The notes: generated by a model not told the origin, from the sequence alone. A stretch of 37,712 bases of DNA from Fibrobacter succinogenes (GCA_902799745.1 CADCBQ010000029.1:1-37712), one strand, 5' to 3'; counted from the stretch's first letter, positions 22,378-35,684 are shown. Translations and numbers: made by a program.

Positions 22378-23289
22378 ATGCATTACTATGAATCGATGCA
22401 ATCTTTAATCGGGAAAACTCCGCTTGTAAAGCTTACGCACGTGGGACTCCCCGAAGGTGTAAACCTGTTTGCCAAACTCGAGCTTTGGAATCCCTCGGGT
22501 AGCGTGAAGGACCGCACCGGCCTTTACATGGTGAACGACGCGATTGAAAAGGGTCTCCTGAAACCGGGTGGAACCATTGTCGAAGCCACCGCAGGCAACA
22601 CCGGCCTCGGCATCGCTTTTGCAGCCCTCAACCGCGGCATCCGCGTGATATTCGTGGTGCCCACCAAGTTCTCGCAAGAAAAGCAGACGCTCATGCGCGC
22701 TCTCGGAGCAGAACTCATCAACACCCCGCGTGAAGACGGCATGCTCGGTGCCGAAAAGAAAGCCGAAGAACTCTTGACTCAAATTCCCGGCTCTGTTTCG
22801 CTCAGGCAGTTCCGCAACATGTCCAACCCGCTGGCCCATTACGAAACCACCGGCCCCGAAATCTACGAAGATTTGGACGGACAAATCGACTACGTGGTCG
22901 CAGGCGCAGGCAGTGGCGGCACCTTTAGCGGAATTCTTAAGGTGCTCAAGGAAAAGAACCCGAACATCAAGGGCGTGCTCGCAGACCCCGTAGGTTCTAC
23001 TATGGGCGGCGGCGAACACGGCGACTACAACATCGAAGGAATTGGCAACGACTTTATCGCCGACACCATGGACATGTCGCTTGTGGATCAGGTCATCAAA
23101 ATCAACGATGACGACGCTTTTGGCGGCGCTCGCGAACTCGCCAAGAAAGAAGGACTCTTTGCAGGATCTTCTTCGGGTGCCGCGTTCACCGCAGCCAAAA
23201 AGCTCATCGCCTCGGGCGCACGCGGAAACATCGTGTTCGTAGCCCCCGACCGCGGCGACCGTTACTTCAGCAAGGGCCTGTACGAGTAA
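22378..23289 (+). CDS. mccA: Cystathionine beta-synthase / O-acetylserine-dependent MccA-type enzyme
   Basis: A 303-residue fold-type II PLP enzyme. NPSGSVKDRTG carries the PLP Lys. EATAGNTGLGIA (instead of the EPTSGNTG of most CysK) and FVVPTKFSQEKQTLMRALGAELINTPREDGM match MccA of Bacillus. GAGSGGTFSG forms the phosphate loop, and FAGSSSGAAF closes the site. In MccA this makes cystathionine from homocysteine plus O-acetylserine or serine. There is no heme or CBS regulatory domain. The ATG is 1 nt after the mccB stop and AAGGAAG lies in the end of mccB, so the pair is translationally coupled. A plain cysteine synthase is the alternative. Confidence 0.85.
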   Translation: MHYYESMQSLIGKTPLVKLTHVGLPEGVNLFAKLELWNPSGSVKDRTGLYMVNDAIEKGLLKPGGTIVEATAGNTGLGIAFAALNRGIRVIFVVPTKFSQEKQTLMRALGAELINTPREDGMLGAEKKAEELLTQIPGSVSLRQFRNMSNPLAHYETTGPEIYEDLDGQIDYVVAGAGSGGTFSGILKVLKEKNPNIKGVLADPVGSTMGGGEHGDYNIEGIGNDFIADTMDMSLVDQVIKINDDDAFGGARELAKKEGLFAGSSSGAAFTAAKKLIASGARGNIVFVAPDRGDRYFSKGLYE

Positions 23290-23322
23290 ACCTCGCTAAC
23301 TGACATTTTGCCATTTATCTTC

Positions 23323-23352
23323 AAAACTCCTCCAGATTGGGGGAGTTTTTTT
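23323..23352 (+). terminator. Intrinsic terminator of mccB-mccA operon
   Basis: AAAACTCC / GGAGTTTT stem (23323-23330 and 23342-23349) followed by T-run. Confidence 0.85.
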
Positions 23353-23405
23353 TAGTAGTGTGGTGAGGCGGTCAATTTTTCAGCGATGCGAAATCTGACT
23401 TGTAA

Positions 23406-23600
23406 TCAGATGCTAAACGGATTCTTTCCATTATGGGACTCTCTATAAGAACGGGCGCGGGCGGCCATTTCATCAATCTGGGCGAAGGAAATCTTGAGCC
23501 CGAGATGACGGGGGTTCTTTTCGCGTTCTTCGGCAGCACGCACAAACGACTCTGCCGTAGAGCCTGTTAGAACCGGAATGTTTCTTATTTCAAGAGCCAT
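23406..23600 (-). CDS. Small antitoxin-like hypothetical protein
   Basis: A 64-residue protein beginning MALEIRNIPVLTGSTAESFV and continuing with a charged helix (RAAEEREKNPR...). The short N-terminal strand followed by a 'TGSTAESF' turn resembles Phd/antitoxin-like small proteins, but I cannot assign a family and no toxin is adjacent on the same strand. GGGGGA precedes the ATG by about 4 nt. It lies at the boundary between the sulfur operon and the accessory island. Confidence 0.55.
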   Translation of the reverse strand: MALEIRNIPVLTGSTAESFVRAAEEREKNPRHLGLKISFAQIDEMAARARSYRESHNGKNPFSI

Positions 23601-23667
23601 AATTCCCCCATAATTTATCTTTTTTAGTCATTATGGTCAACATGCTAGAAAAGATGCGGGGATTGAA

Positions 23668-23691
23668 AAAGTGGTCGGATTCGACCACTTT
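23668..23691 (-). terminator. Intrinsic terminator of PIN-GNAT-EVE/ASCH operon
   Basis: A perfect 10-bp stem, AAAGTGGTCG with CGACCACTTT, and a 4-nt loop. On the minus strand the stem ends in a short T-run, just beyond the ASCH stop codon at 23712. Confidence 0.75.
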
Positions 23692-23711
23692 GAAATTGGT
23701 GCTTAGAATGT

Positions 23712-24086
23712 TTACCCTTCGATATACACGAAGGATTGCGGAGCGGCTGTAATGCCGTATTCTGCAAGAGTCTTGGGCGTTTCGAATTTTTGCAATTCGC
23801 CTAATTGGTATGCGTATGCCACCGATCTGTTGGCATAATAATCCATGAACTTCGGGCGAGAAATCCCGGCATGGGTATGAGTCTTTTCCCAGAGTTTTTT
23901 GGGAGAATCTTTCATCACACCAAGGACTTCGACCATCGCAACCACCTTCATTTCAGGTGCGGTTGAATAAATCAGAATTCGGTCCACCTTGCGTTTGGCG
24001 ACACTTCTGCGGAACTCATATTTCTTTGAGCCTTCAAGTATCCGGTTTGTATATTCCGGCTTAATAGAAAGAAGTATCGTACACAT
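23712..24086 (-). CDS. ASCH-domain protein
   Basis: A 124-residue protein of the ASCH (PUA-like) superfamily. MCTILLSIKPEYTNRILEGSKKYEFRRSVAKRKVDRILIYSTAPEMKVVAMVEVLGV shows the family's N-terminal strand, the K-x-x-E-x-R pair and the P-x-x-K-VVA strand. ASCH domains bind nucleic acid, and some are RNases or act in toxin-antitoxin settings. The start lies 2 nt after the stop of the large PIN-containing gene, so the two form an operon. Function unproven. Confidence 0.75.
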   Translation of the reverse strand: MCTILLSIKPEYTNRILEGSKKYEFRRSVAKRKVDRILIYSTAPEMKVVAMVEVLGVMKDSPKKLWEKTHTHAGISRPKFMDYYANRSVAYAYQLGELQKFETPKTLAEYGITAAPQSFVYIEG

Positions 24087-24088
24087 AA

Positions 24089-25609
24089 CTATGCTTCCGC
24101 AAATTTAACATTTGTTTTAGAATCTGAGAGGATCTTTTTGAAAATATCGTCAGAAATCCGCATAAACGGACGCGGACCATTTGGAGGCTCCACTACCCCA
24201 AGTTGTTGCAAATAATCCAAGGTTAGGCGATTTTTCAGGCTTTTTACAAAAACAAACTTCAAGACCATTAGATTGCCCCGATGTCGATTCCAGAAATAAT
24301 CAAGGTCATCTTTTGAAAAAACACTTCTGTTTTGACAATGGCTGAAGAATTCTTCCTTCGTCTTGAAACTGTAGTATATCTGATCGACCATACCCAAGGT
24401 TGTCAAAACCGATGTGTATTTCTTGTTTGAGCCTTCTTCGCCCATTCTATAGAATAAAATCAAATCACCAGAATGGATGTCTCGCTCTGGAGCCCACGAA
24501 ATATAGACCTTTTGCAAAGCATATTTTTGCGCATCAGGGCCCATAAAATTAATTTGCTTTTCCGTTTTCAAAATGGAATCCGGCAATAGCGAAGTATGGT
24601 ATTTCGCCATTATTGGGAGAATAAATTTCTGCTTATTGAACAATATGTTCGGGAAATTCGCCTTGGCAGTTGCGTCGGCATCGTATGCACCCAACTTCTT
24701 GACGAATACGGACTCTTCTTTCCCATAGGAATGCTTTATGCCATGTCGCACAAAGCCCCATGTTTCTAACAAGCCCTTGAGAGCCTCCAAATTCGGACTA
24801 TCTTCAAAGAAGGTGACATAGATTTCATCTACTTTACGATACAGAGCATTATCAAAAATAATCTTTATGAAGCGTTCTCCTAGTCGAAATCCAGACGCGT
24901 CTACCTTGAAAGTGCCAACTTTCAGTCTCTTTTTAGGCGAAAATTTCGGTTCAATTGAGGAATAGTTTTCGCTTTGATCTTCCGTCTTAATGTAGAGAAA
25001 ACCCTTTGTTTCTTGCTCGTCAGTACGGCAAACATAAGCATATTCTTCACTTTTCTTGTTGAACCAAGGAATAAAATCAGGATATGCATCTTTAAGGCTG
25101 TCAAAAAACGCATCATTTAAATCAACATCGCCAAACAGCTCTTTTTTGACAGAGAGCATCTTATAGCTGATTAATTCGGGATATTCTTCGGTCTTTTCTG
25201 AAACGAATTCATTAATTGAATAGACTTTTTGCCCGATACCAAGTTTTTGGGCCATTTCCCGAAGCTTCTTGTCTTCCGTAATCAGCAAATCTACGCGACA
25301 ATTGAATACCTCGCAAAGCAGCTGGTGGTCAATTTTGTCGTTGGCAGATTCTTCTTTGGGCAGTCGTGCCAGGAAATCTTCTTGTGGCACCGAAACTGAT
25401 TTCAGGATTGTATATGCAGGCAACTTTGTTTCATAAAGTTCCTGCATATTTTTGTCTTTATAACGTTTTAATTCTTCGATAGACCACGGATGGACGCATT
25501 TGTCGTAATGTAGCTTGTCAAGCCAGTAAAATAAAAGCCCGATTGACGGATTCGTCACCTTCACATTTTCTCGATGAATCACGATATTTGTGTCTAAAAG
25601 GACTTTCAT
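24089..25609 (-). CDS. PIN-GNAT-EVE/ASCH-like multidomain protein
   Basis: About 506 residues. N-terminal PIN nuclease domain: MKVLLDTNIV (D6), a central Glu in WSIEELKRY, and Asp-rich NDKIDHQ...VDLLITEDKK. The middle (about 170-300) reads like a GNAT acyltransferase core: YVCRTDEQETKGFLYIKTE, KVGTFKVDASGFRLGERFIKIIFDNALYRKVDEIYVTFF, and LLETWGFVRHG. The C-terminal part (about 340-500), with HSGDLILFYRMGEEGSNKKYTSVLTTLGMV, resembles EVE/ASCH (PUA-like) domains. The first ATG (25615) abuts its Shine-Dalgarno AGGAG, so I choose the next ATG (25609). It flanks the restriction-modification locus and is followed at once by the ASCH gene. A toxin or defence effector is inferred. Confidence 0.75.
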   Translation of the reverse strand: MKVLLDTNIVIHRENVKVTNPSIGLLFYWLDKLHYDKCVHPWSIEELKRYKDKNMQELYETKLPAYTILKSVSVPQEDFLARLPKEESANDKIDHQLLCEVFNCRVDLLITEDKKLREMAQKLGIGQKVYSINEFVSEKTEEYPELISYKMLSVKKELFGDVDLNDAFFDSLKDAYPDFIPWFNKKSEEYAYVCRTDEQETKGFLYIKTEDQSENYSSIEPKFSPKKRLKVGTFKVDASGFRLGERFIKIIFDNALYRKVDEIYVTFFEDSPNLEALKGLLETWGFVRHGIKHSYGKEESVFVKKLGAYDADATAKANFPNILFNKQKFILPIMAKYHTSLLPDSILKTEKQINFMGPDAQKYALQKVYISWAPERDIHSGDLILFYRMGEEGSNKKYTSVLTTLGMVDQIYYSFKTKEEFFSHCQNRSVFSKDDLDYFWNRHRGNLMVLKFVFVKSLKNRLTLDYLQQLGVVEPPNGPRPFMRISDDIFKKILSDSKTNVKFAEA

Positions 25610-25640
25610 TACCATCTCCTAGTGAAAAACCTATTCCCAC

Positions 25641-25648
25641 TAAATATA
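25641..25648 (-). promoter_or_regulatory. TATATTTA element of the PIN-GNAT operon
   Basis: On the minus strand TATATTTA lies about 31 nt before the chosen ATG, leaving a short leader that contains AGGAG. Confidence 0.45.
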
Positions 25649-25718
25649 TTATTTTACGATGACATATTATGACATTTTGGCTATTTTGCGAAAAAAACGT
25701 AAAAAACATTCTCTACCT

Positions 25719-26323
25719 ATAACCGCCCCTACAAGAAGAATGGTTCATTTTCAGCGGAAGATACGCCTTTTGATATACCCAATTCTTGGGAGTGGACTAG
25801 AATAGAGTCCATTTGTCGTGAATTTTTGGATGGAGACTGGATTGAAAGTAAAGATCAATCTGATAAAGGAATTCGCCTGATTCAAACAGGCAATATTGGC
25901 AATGGGGTATTTAAAGATAAAGAGAAAAATCATCATTACATTTCAGAAGATACTTTTAGAAAACTGAATTGCACGGAAATATTCCCAGGCGACATTCTGG
26001 TTTCTCGTTTGCCAGAACCGGTAGGAAGATCTTGCGAAATTCCCGACATAAAAACGAAAATGATTACAGCTGTAGACTGTACAATTATACGTCTGGAAAA
26101 AGAATGTATTGACAAAAAATACTTTTGTTATTTTACGCAATCAAATAATTATTTCTCGCAAGTTTCGGATTTGTGTGCAGGAACAACGAGAAAACGAATC
26201 TCCAAGATGAATTTAGTTCAAGTTTGTGTTCCTCTTCCCCCTCTTGCAGAGCAAAAACGCATAGCATCAAAAGTAGAGTCGCTGTTTTCTGTTCTTGATG
26301 CTATGGAAAAGGAATGTCAGTAA
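25719..26323 (+). pseudogene. Silent hsdS half-gene (cassette B)
   Basis: An open frame without a proper start codon, reading NRPYKKNGSFSAEDTPFDIPNSWEWTRI at its beginning and VPLPPLAEQKRIASKVESLFSVLDAME at its end. It holds one complete target-recognition domain (about 190 codons) of a type I specificity subunit, in the orientation opposite to hsdS. ATAACCGCCC (25719-25728) matches the switch site in hsdS for 10 bp, after which only TA and AGAAG match, so this site has partly diverged. The frame is intact and its stop codon is 1 bp from that of the recombinase gene. I take it as donor DNA for hsdS rather than a decayed gene. Confidence 0.8.
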
Positions 26324-26324
26324 A

Positions 26325-27146
26325 CTACCAAGTTACGACTGTATCAACAATTTCCTGTTGCTCGCTTGCAGTTCTGCGAAGGTAGATTCTAGTTGTTTCA
26401 ATGCTTTCGTGACCCATCAAGTCGGCAAGGAGCGAGATGTCGTTGAATTTCTCTAGAAAATTCTTTGCGTAGCGATGTCGGAAAGAATGCGGATACACAA
26501 CCTTGGTGCTAATTCCATATTTAATGGCGTATGTTTTTAATTGAGACGCAATCCCCCTTGTAGTTATTCGCTTGCCAAAGCGATTCAAAAAGATAAAACC
26601 GGAATGTCGGTCAATACTAGATAACCATTCAAGAGCTTCTTTGCGGAGAATTTTGGGAATATACAGCCGTCGAAGTTTACCACCTTTGGAATATAGGTCA
26701 AACCAGCCAATTTTCACATGTTCCACCTTGATTTGCGTCAGTTCGCTTACGCGCGCTCCTGTTGCCGCTAGGAACCACACCACAAAATACCACTCCAAAT
26801 TGCCATCAGTTTTTAGCATTGTTTTGAAAAACTGATAATCCGCATTGCTGATGACGTTCTCCAAGAAATTTTTCTGCTGTTCCTTAACAAATTTCAGTTG
26901 CAGTTTTCTTTTCTTGATAAAAATCAGATACTTGTTCAATCCTTGCAAACGAAGATTAACCGTCTTGGGCTTGAAGAATTCAATAAGATATTCCTTATAC
27001 GCCAAAAGATTTTCCTTTGAAAAATCCTCATAATGTTCGGAATAATATTTGAGAGTCCATAAATAGGATGTGAGAGTGTTTTCAGAAAGATTCTGCTTCC
27101 GCAGATATCGTTCAAATGGCGTTTGTTTCCGTTTTTGTTTAGGCAT
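26325..27146 (-). CDS. Tyrosine site-specific recombinase of the hsdS switch
   Basis: A 273-residue tyrosine recombinase with a SAM-like N-terminal core-binding domain (PFERYLRKQNLSENTLTSYLWTLKYYSEHY). Catalytic residues are all visible: R132 (ATGARVSEL), a Lys in SKGGKLRRLYIP, H220 and R223 (HSFRHRYAK), H246 (LMGHESIETT) and the nucleophile Y255 (RIYLRR). It lies between the two silent hsdS cassettes on the same strand as hsdS, as in the phase-variable type I systems of Bacteroides and streptococci. AAAGGA precedes the ATG by 7 nt. It likely inverts DNA between the 18-bp repeats; an integrase of a lost element is less likely. Confidence 0.88.
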   Translation of the reverse strand: MPKQKRKQTPFERYLRKQNLSENTLTSYLWTLKYYSEHYEDFSKENLLAYKEYLIEFFKPKTVNLRLQGLNKYLIFIKKRKLQLKFVKEQQKNFLENVISNADYQFFKTMLKTDGNLEWYFVVWFLAATGARVSELTQIKVEHVKIGWFDLYSKGGKLRRLYIPKILRKEALEWLSSIDRHSGFIFLNRFGKRITTRGIASQLKTYAIKYGISTKVVYPHSFRHRYAKNFLEKFNDISLLADLMGHESIETTRIYLRRTASEQQEIVDTVVTW

Positions 27147-27212
27147 GTTGATTCCTTTGTTTAAATGATGATATCGATTTATAACAAAGAATTACTTTGC
27201 AAGTTTACACTG

Positions 27213-27230
27213 CCGCCCTTATGAGAAGGT
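27213..27230 (+). repeat. Inversion site in cassette A (18-bp inverted repeat, left)
   Basis: CCGCCCTTATGAGAAGGT, identical in reverse complement to 28346-28363 inside hsdS. It encodes the R-P-Y-E-K-V stretch at the start of the target-recognition domain. Confidence 0.88.
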
Positions 27231-27771
27231 AGAGAATATTCCCTTTGAAATACCAGAAAACTGGATATGGGTAAGAATAAATGATATTGCTCTTGATATG
27301 GCTGATGGTCCGTTTGGGAGTAATCTAAAAGCTGAACATTATACCGAGAAAAAAGAAGCAAGAATCATTCAATTGAGTAATATCGCTGAAAATGGGTGGC
27401 GTGATGAAAATGTTCGATATACAACATTTGAACACGCTCAAAAAAACATCTCGAGAAGCGTTGTTAAAGCAGGAAATCTCGTAATTGCCAAAATGATGCC
27501 AGCAGGAAGAACAATGATTTGTCCTTCTTTAGAGAAAATGTATGTTCTTTCTTCAGATGCTGTAAAACTAGTTCCTATAGATCAAATTAACAAGAAATAT
27601 CTGTGTTACTCCATGAACTCGCCTTATTTTAGGGAACAGGTGAATGGAAATATTCAGGGAACGACAAGATTGCGAACTAGTATATCCAAATTAAAGGAAT
27701 GTTTGTTGGCATTCCCACCGTTAAACGAGCAATCCCGTATTGTTTCTAAAATTGAGGAACTATTTTCTACG

Positions 27772-27801
<30 letters not shown>
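27213..27801 (+). pseudogene. Silent hsdS half-gene (cassette A)
   Basis: One target-recognition domain of a type I specificity subunit, opposite in orientation to hsdS. It starts CRPYEKVENIPFEIPENWIWVRI and ends FPPLNEQSRIVSKIEELFSTLDQMERNLI. The frame continues open upstream to 27172 but lacks a usable start or ribosome binding site. Its first 18 bp are identical to the hsdS switch site, and its 3' end overlaps the hsdS 3' end tail-to-tail by 30 bp. Inversion of 27213-28363 would join this domain in frame to the hsdS N-terminal half. Confidence 0.85.
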
Positions 27802-33519
<5,718 letters not shown>

Positions 33520-33606
33520 AGTTTCTTCTGCATAAATATATATCAAGAAAGAGGGGAATGATTGTAAGAACATGCGGGAAAATGCGATATTTAGATGATT
33601 TTTTTA

Positions 33607-33614
33607 TAGATTTA
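33607..33614 (+). promoter_or_regulatory. -10-like octamer TAGATTTA, 4 nt before ATG
   Basis: TAGATTTA, TAGC, then the ATG at 33619. It supports that the following short frame is a real leaderless gene, divergent from hsdR. Confidence 0.45.
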
Positions 33615-33618
33615 TAGC

Positions 33619-33771
33619 ATGACAGAAAAAATCGAAGATTCTCAGGGTTGGAAGACCTTCTTGGAATTGCGTCAGCAGGCTCAATGTAGCGTTGCTGCTG
33701 GCATGAGCGATGCTGAAGTCGAAGCAGAAATTGCTGCATATCGTTCTGGTCAAGAACAGAATGCGAAGTAA
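33619..33771 (+). CDS. 50-residue hypothetical protein divergent from hsdR
   Basis: Reads MTEKIEDSQGWKTFLELRQ and ends in VEAEIAAYRSGQEQNAK. The composition is acidic and helical, and the tail GMSDAEVEAEIAAYRSG resembles the C-terminus of short antitoxin-type proteins. I do not recognise a family, and no toxin gene follows. Support for it being a gene: Fibrobacter-like codon use, the octamer 4 nt upstream, and a position divergent from hsdR. A role as controller of the restriction locus is possible but unsupported, since no helix-turn-helix is evident. Confidence 0.55.
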   Translation: MTEKIEDSQGWKTFLELRQQAQCSVAAGMSDAEVEAEIAAYRSGQEQNAK

Positions 33772-33814
33772 TTCCGCATTTCTTTTGCCATAAATCTATT
33801 TGCGTTAGGCCTCC

Positions 33815-33949
33815 AGCCACTTGGCAACTTGTTGCCTTAGTGGCTATGGTCCCCTTTAGGGGAGATTGTTACCCGTAAGGGCGGAGACTACAGGCTCCGG
33901 GAGCGTAGCGAGTAAAGCCCGGCCCGCGCAGTGGCGCGGGAAACGCCCA
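33815..33949. other. Cluster of hairpins in the intergenic region before metY
   Basis: This 135-bp stretch holds at least four stems: AGCCACT/AGTGGCT with inner GGCAAC/GTTGCC (33815-33845), CCCC-TTTA-GGGG (33851-33862), CCC-GTAA-GGG (33872-33881), and GCCCGCGC/GGCGCGGG (around 33921-33940). It is more GC-rich than its flanks and has no open frame. It could be a composite repeat or an unnamed RNA. Confidence 0.5.
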
Positions 33950-33985
33950 GATCCTTCGACTTCACTTCGTTTCGCTCAGGATGAC
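33950..33985. repeat. GATCCTTCGACT...CGCTCAGGATGAC dispersed repeat, copy 2
   Basis: Same terminal halves as 20200-20239 but inverted and with a different spacer. ATCCT/AGGAT can form a stem. Confidence 0.7.
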
Positions 33986-33997
33986 AATTTTATTGAG

Positions 33998-34037
33998 TTA
34001 TAGTCAAATCCTATAACAAACAATAGTTAAATAGTAT
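33998..34037 (+). promoter_or_regulatory. Sulfur-operon operator module, copy 2
   Basis: TTATAG-N7-CTATAACAAAC (33998-34021) and AATAGTAT (34030-34037), with the same internal spacing as copy 1 before mccB. The offset to the -35 box is exactly 10 bp shorter (51 against 61 bp), i.e. one helical turn. Confidence 0.7.
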
Positions 34038-34048
34038 GCGTTTATGGC

Positions 34049-34077
34049 TTGACAGGGGGAAAATCTTATTCTATCTT
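34049..34077 (+). promoter_or_regulatory. Sigma-70-type promoter of metY
   Basis: TTGACA (34049-34054), 17-nt spacer, TATCTT (34072-34077). The predicted start is near 34084, which gives a 240-nt leader. Confidence 0.82.
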
Positions 34078-34107
34078 ATTGCCTACAAGATTGATAGGGA
34101 AAACAAA

Positions 34108-34125
34108 ATGGTTTGTGAACCCTAA
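34108..34125 (+). CDS. Mini leader ORF 1 of metY (MVCEP)
   Basis: Five codons plus stop, with one Cys codon, 26 nt after CCTAC, just as in the mccB leader (27 nt). The shared CCTAC...GATAGGRAAA start of both leaders suggests common origin. The stop codon directly precedes the first switching arm (34126). Translation is unproven. Confidence 0.4.
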   Translation: MVCEP

Positions 34126-34177
34126 GCATTCGAAGGAGCGCCTATGATAAGTGACTGTCGAATGCCGAGAGGCATTC
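34126..34177 (+). promoter_or_regulatory. Two mutually exclusive stems in the metY leader
   Basis: GCATTCGA (34126-34133) pairs perfectly with TCGAATGC (34158-34165). Alternatively GAATGCC (34160-34166) pairs with GGCATTC (34171-34177) over a GAGA tetraloop. The first stem encloses AAGGAG and the ATG of mini ORF 2. This is a switch-like arrangement of unknown ligand. Confidence 0.65.
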
Positions 34178-34191
34178 TGAAAACGAACTAG
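34144..34191 (+). CDS. Mini leader ORF 2 of metY (15 codons)
   Basis: Reads MISDCRMPRGILKTN, with AAGGAG 7 nt before the ATG: the best Shine-Dalgarno of the leader. Its coding sequence contains the GAATGCC/GGCATTC hairpin, so a translating ribosome would open it. It has one Cys and a second Met codon; no run of a single amino acid. Confidence 0.45.
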   Translation: MISDCRMPRGILKTN

Positions 34192-34204
34192 CCGAAAGTC
34201 TTAC

Positions 34205-34311
34205 GTCCTTAAGGCTTTGCAGGTTAGAAAAACAAGCCGAAAGGACACCCCAGAAAAAATTTTAGCGAGCAAGGGTCAGCGAAAAACCCCGTTGCTTGCT
34301 GCAACCTAAAA
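34205..34311 (+). promoter_or_regulatory. Distal structured part of the metY leader, up to the Shine-Dalgarno
   Basis: Hairpin GTCCTT-AA-GGCTT (34205-34217) with AAGCC-GA-AAGGAC (34234-34246). Then TTTTAG (34260-34265) can pair with CTAAAA (34306-34311), enclosing AGCAA-GGG / CCC-TTGCT. The loop AGGTT (34221-34225) is complementary to AACCT (34303-34307) at the foot of the last stem, a possible pseudoknot. The second stem overlaps the metY Shine-Dalgarno AAAAGGA, so translation initiation could be controlled. Confidence 0.5.
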
Positions 34312-34323
34312 GGAATTTTTACC

Positions 34324-35607
34324 ATGACAACACAGAATAAGCTCCATTTTGAAACTCTCCAGGTTCACGTTGGCCAGGAACATGCTGATCCCACAACCGA
34401 TTCTCGCGCAGTTCCCATCTACCAGACCTCTTCTTACGTGTTCCATAGCGCTCAGCATGCCGCTGACCGTTTCGCCCTGAAGGACGCCGGTAATGTCTAT
34501 GGCCGTATCAACAACTCTACGCAGGGCGTGCTCGAAGAACGTATCGCTGCCCTCGAAGGTGGTGTTGCCGCTCTGGCTGTCGCTTCTGGCGCCGCTGCTA
34601 TTACTTATGCCATCACGGCTCTCGCTCGCAAGGGTGATCACGTGGTTGCTCAGCGCACTGTTTACGGCGGTACTTTCAACTTGCTGCAGCACACGCTCCG
34701 CGACTTCGGTATCGAAACCACTTTCGTTGATACCCATGATCTGAAGGCTGTCGAAGCTGCTGTCAAGAGCAACACGAAGCTCATCTTTATCGAAACGCTC
34801 GGCAACCCGCATTCCGACATCCCGGATATCGAAGCCATTTCCGAAATCGCCCACAAGAACAAGATTCCTCTGGTCATCGACAATACCTTCGGTACTCCGT
34901 ATCTGATTCGTCCGCTTGAACACGGTGCCGACATTGTGGTGCATTCCGCTACCAAGTTCATCGGTGGCCACGGCACGACTCTCGGCGGTATCATCGTGGA
35001 CGGCGGCAAGTTCGACTGGGCTGCATCCGGCAAGTTCCCGCAGTTCACCGAAGTGAACCCGAGCTACGGAATTCCTTTCACCGCGACGGGCGCCGCTGCT
35101 TACGTGATCTACGTTCGCACGATTCTCCTCCGCGACGAAGGCGCTGCAATTTCTCCGTTCAACGCATTCCTCCTGTTGCAGGGTGTCGAAACGCTTTCTC
35201 TCCGCTTGGATCGCCATGTGGAAAATACCAAGAAGGTTATCGAATTCCTCACCAAGCATCCGAAGGTTACCCGCGTGAGCCACCCGAGCCTCCCGAACCA
35301 TCCGGACCACAAGCTTTATCAGAAGTACTTCCCGAATGGCGGCGGTTCTATTTTCACCTTCGACATCAAGGGCGGCCAGGAAGAAGCCTTCAAGTTCATC
35401 GATAGCCTGAAGATCTTCAGCCTGCTTGCAAACGTTGCCGACGTGAAGAGCCTCGTGATTCACCCGTACACCACCACGCATGCCGAACTTTCTCCGGAAG
35501 AATTGGCCGCCGCCGAAATTACCCCGGCAACGATCCGCGTGTCTATCGGTACGGAGCATTACGAAGACATTATCGCTGACTTGGAAAACGGCTTCGCCGC
35601 AATCTAA
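34324..35607 (+). CDS. metY: O-acetylhomoserine sulfhydrylase
   Basis: A 427-residue PLP enzyme making homocysteine from O-acetylhomoserine and sulfide (direct sulfhydrylation). The long MetY form is recognised from [100 protein letters not shown] (Schiff-base Lys) and the ~40-residue insert [28 protein letters not shown] lies 9 nt before the ATG. Its product homocysteine is the substrate of the mccB-mccA pathway encoded 11 kb away, and both share an operator. Confidence 0.93.
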   Translation: MTTQNKLHFETLQVHVGQEHADPTTDSRAVPIYQTSSYVFHSAQHAADRFALKDAGNVYGRINNSTQGVLEERIAALEGGVAALAVASGAAAITYAITALARKGDHVVAQRTVYGGTFNLLQHTLRDFGIETTFVDTHDLKAVEAAVKSNTKLIFIETLGNPHSDIPDIEAISEIAHKNKIPLVIDNTFGTPYLIRPLEHGADIVVHSATKFIGGHGTTLGGIIVDGGKFDWAASGKFPQFTEVNPSYGIPFTATGAAAYVIYVRTILLRDEGAAISPFNAFLLLQGVETLSLRLDRHVENTKKVIEFLTKHPKVTRVSHPSLPNHPDHKLYQKYFPNGGGSIFTFDIKGGQEEAFKFIDSLKIFSLLANVADVKSLVIHPYTTTHAELSPEELAAAEITPATIRVSIGTEHYEDIIADLENGFAAI

Positions 35608-35623
35608 TTGTTTGCATTGAGTT

Positions 35624-35684
35624 TCCTGTCCCGAGCGCGTTTTCACCATTAGGAAACGTTCGTCGGGCAGGATTCTTTTTTTTT
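35624..35684 (+). terminator. Intrinsic terminator of metY
   Basis: A long imperfect stem (TCCTGTCCCGA with TCGGGCAGGA; inner CGTTTTC with GGAAACG) followed by T-rich tail TTCTTTTTTTTT. Confidence 0.8.

Noticed and set aside
23290..23405. Possible tRNA or other RNA after the mccA terminator
   Set aside because: No cloverleaf, CCA end or T-loop GTTC is present.
26325..27146. Tyrosine recombinase as a prophage or integrative-element integrase
   Set aside because: No phage or conjugation genes or att duplications are near; its place among silent hsdS cassettes with inverted repeats explains it better.
34084..34323. Known SAM, cobalamin or T-box riboswitch before metY
   Set aside because: The conserved cores I know for these (for example AGGGUGGNACCGCG of T-boxes and the SAM-I GAUGAA/GGCAACC core) are absent; reported as an unassigned structured leader instead.
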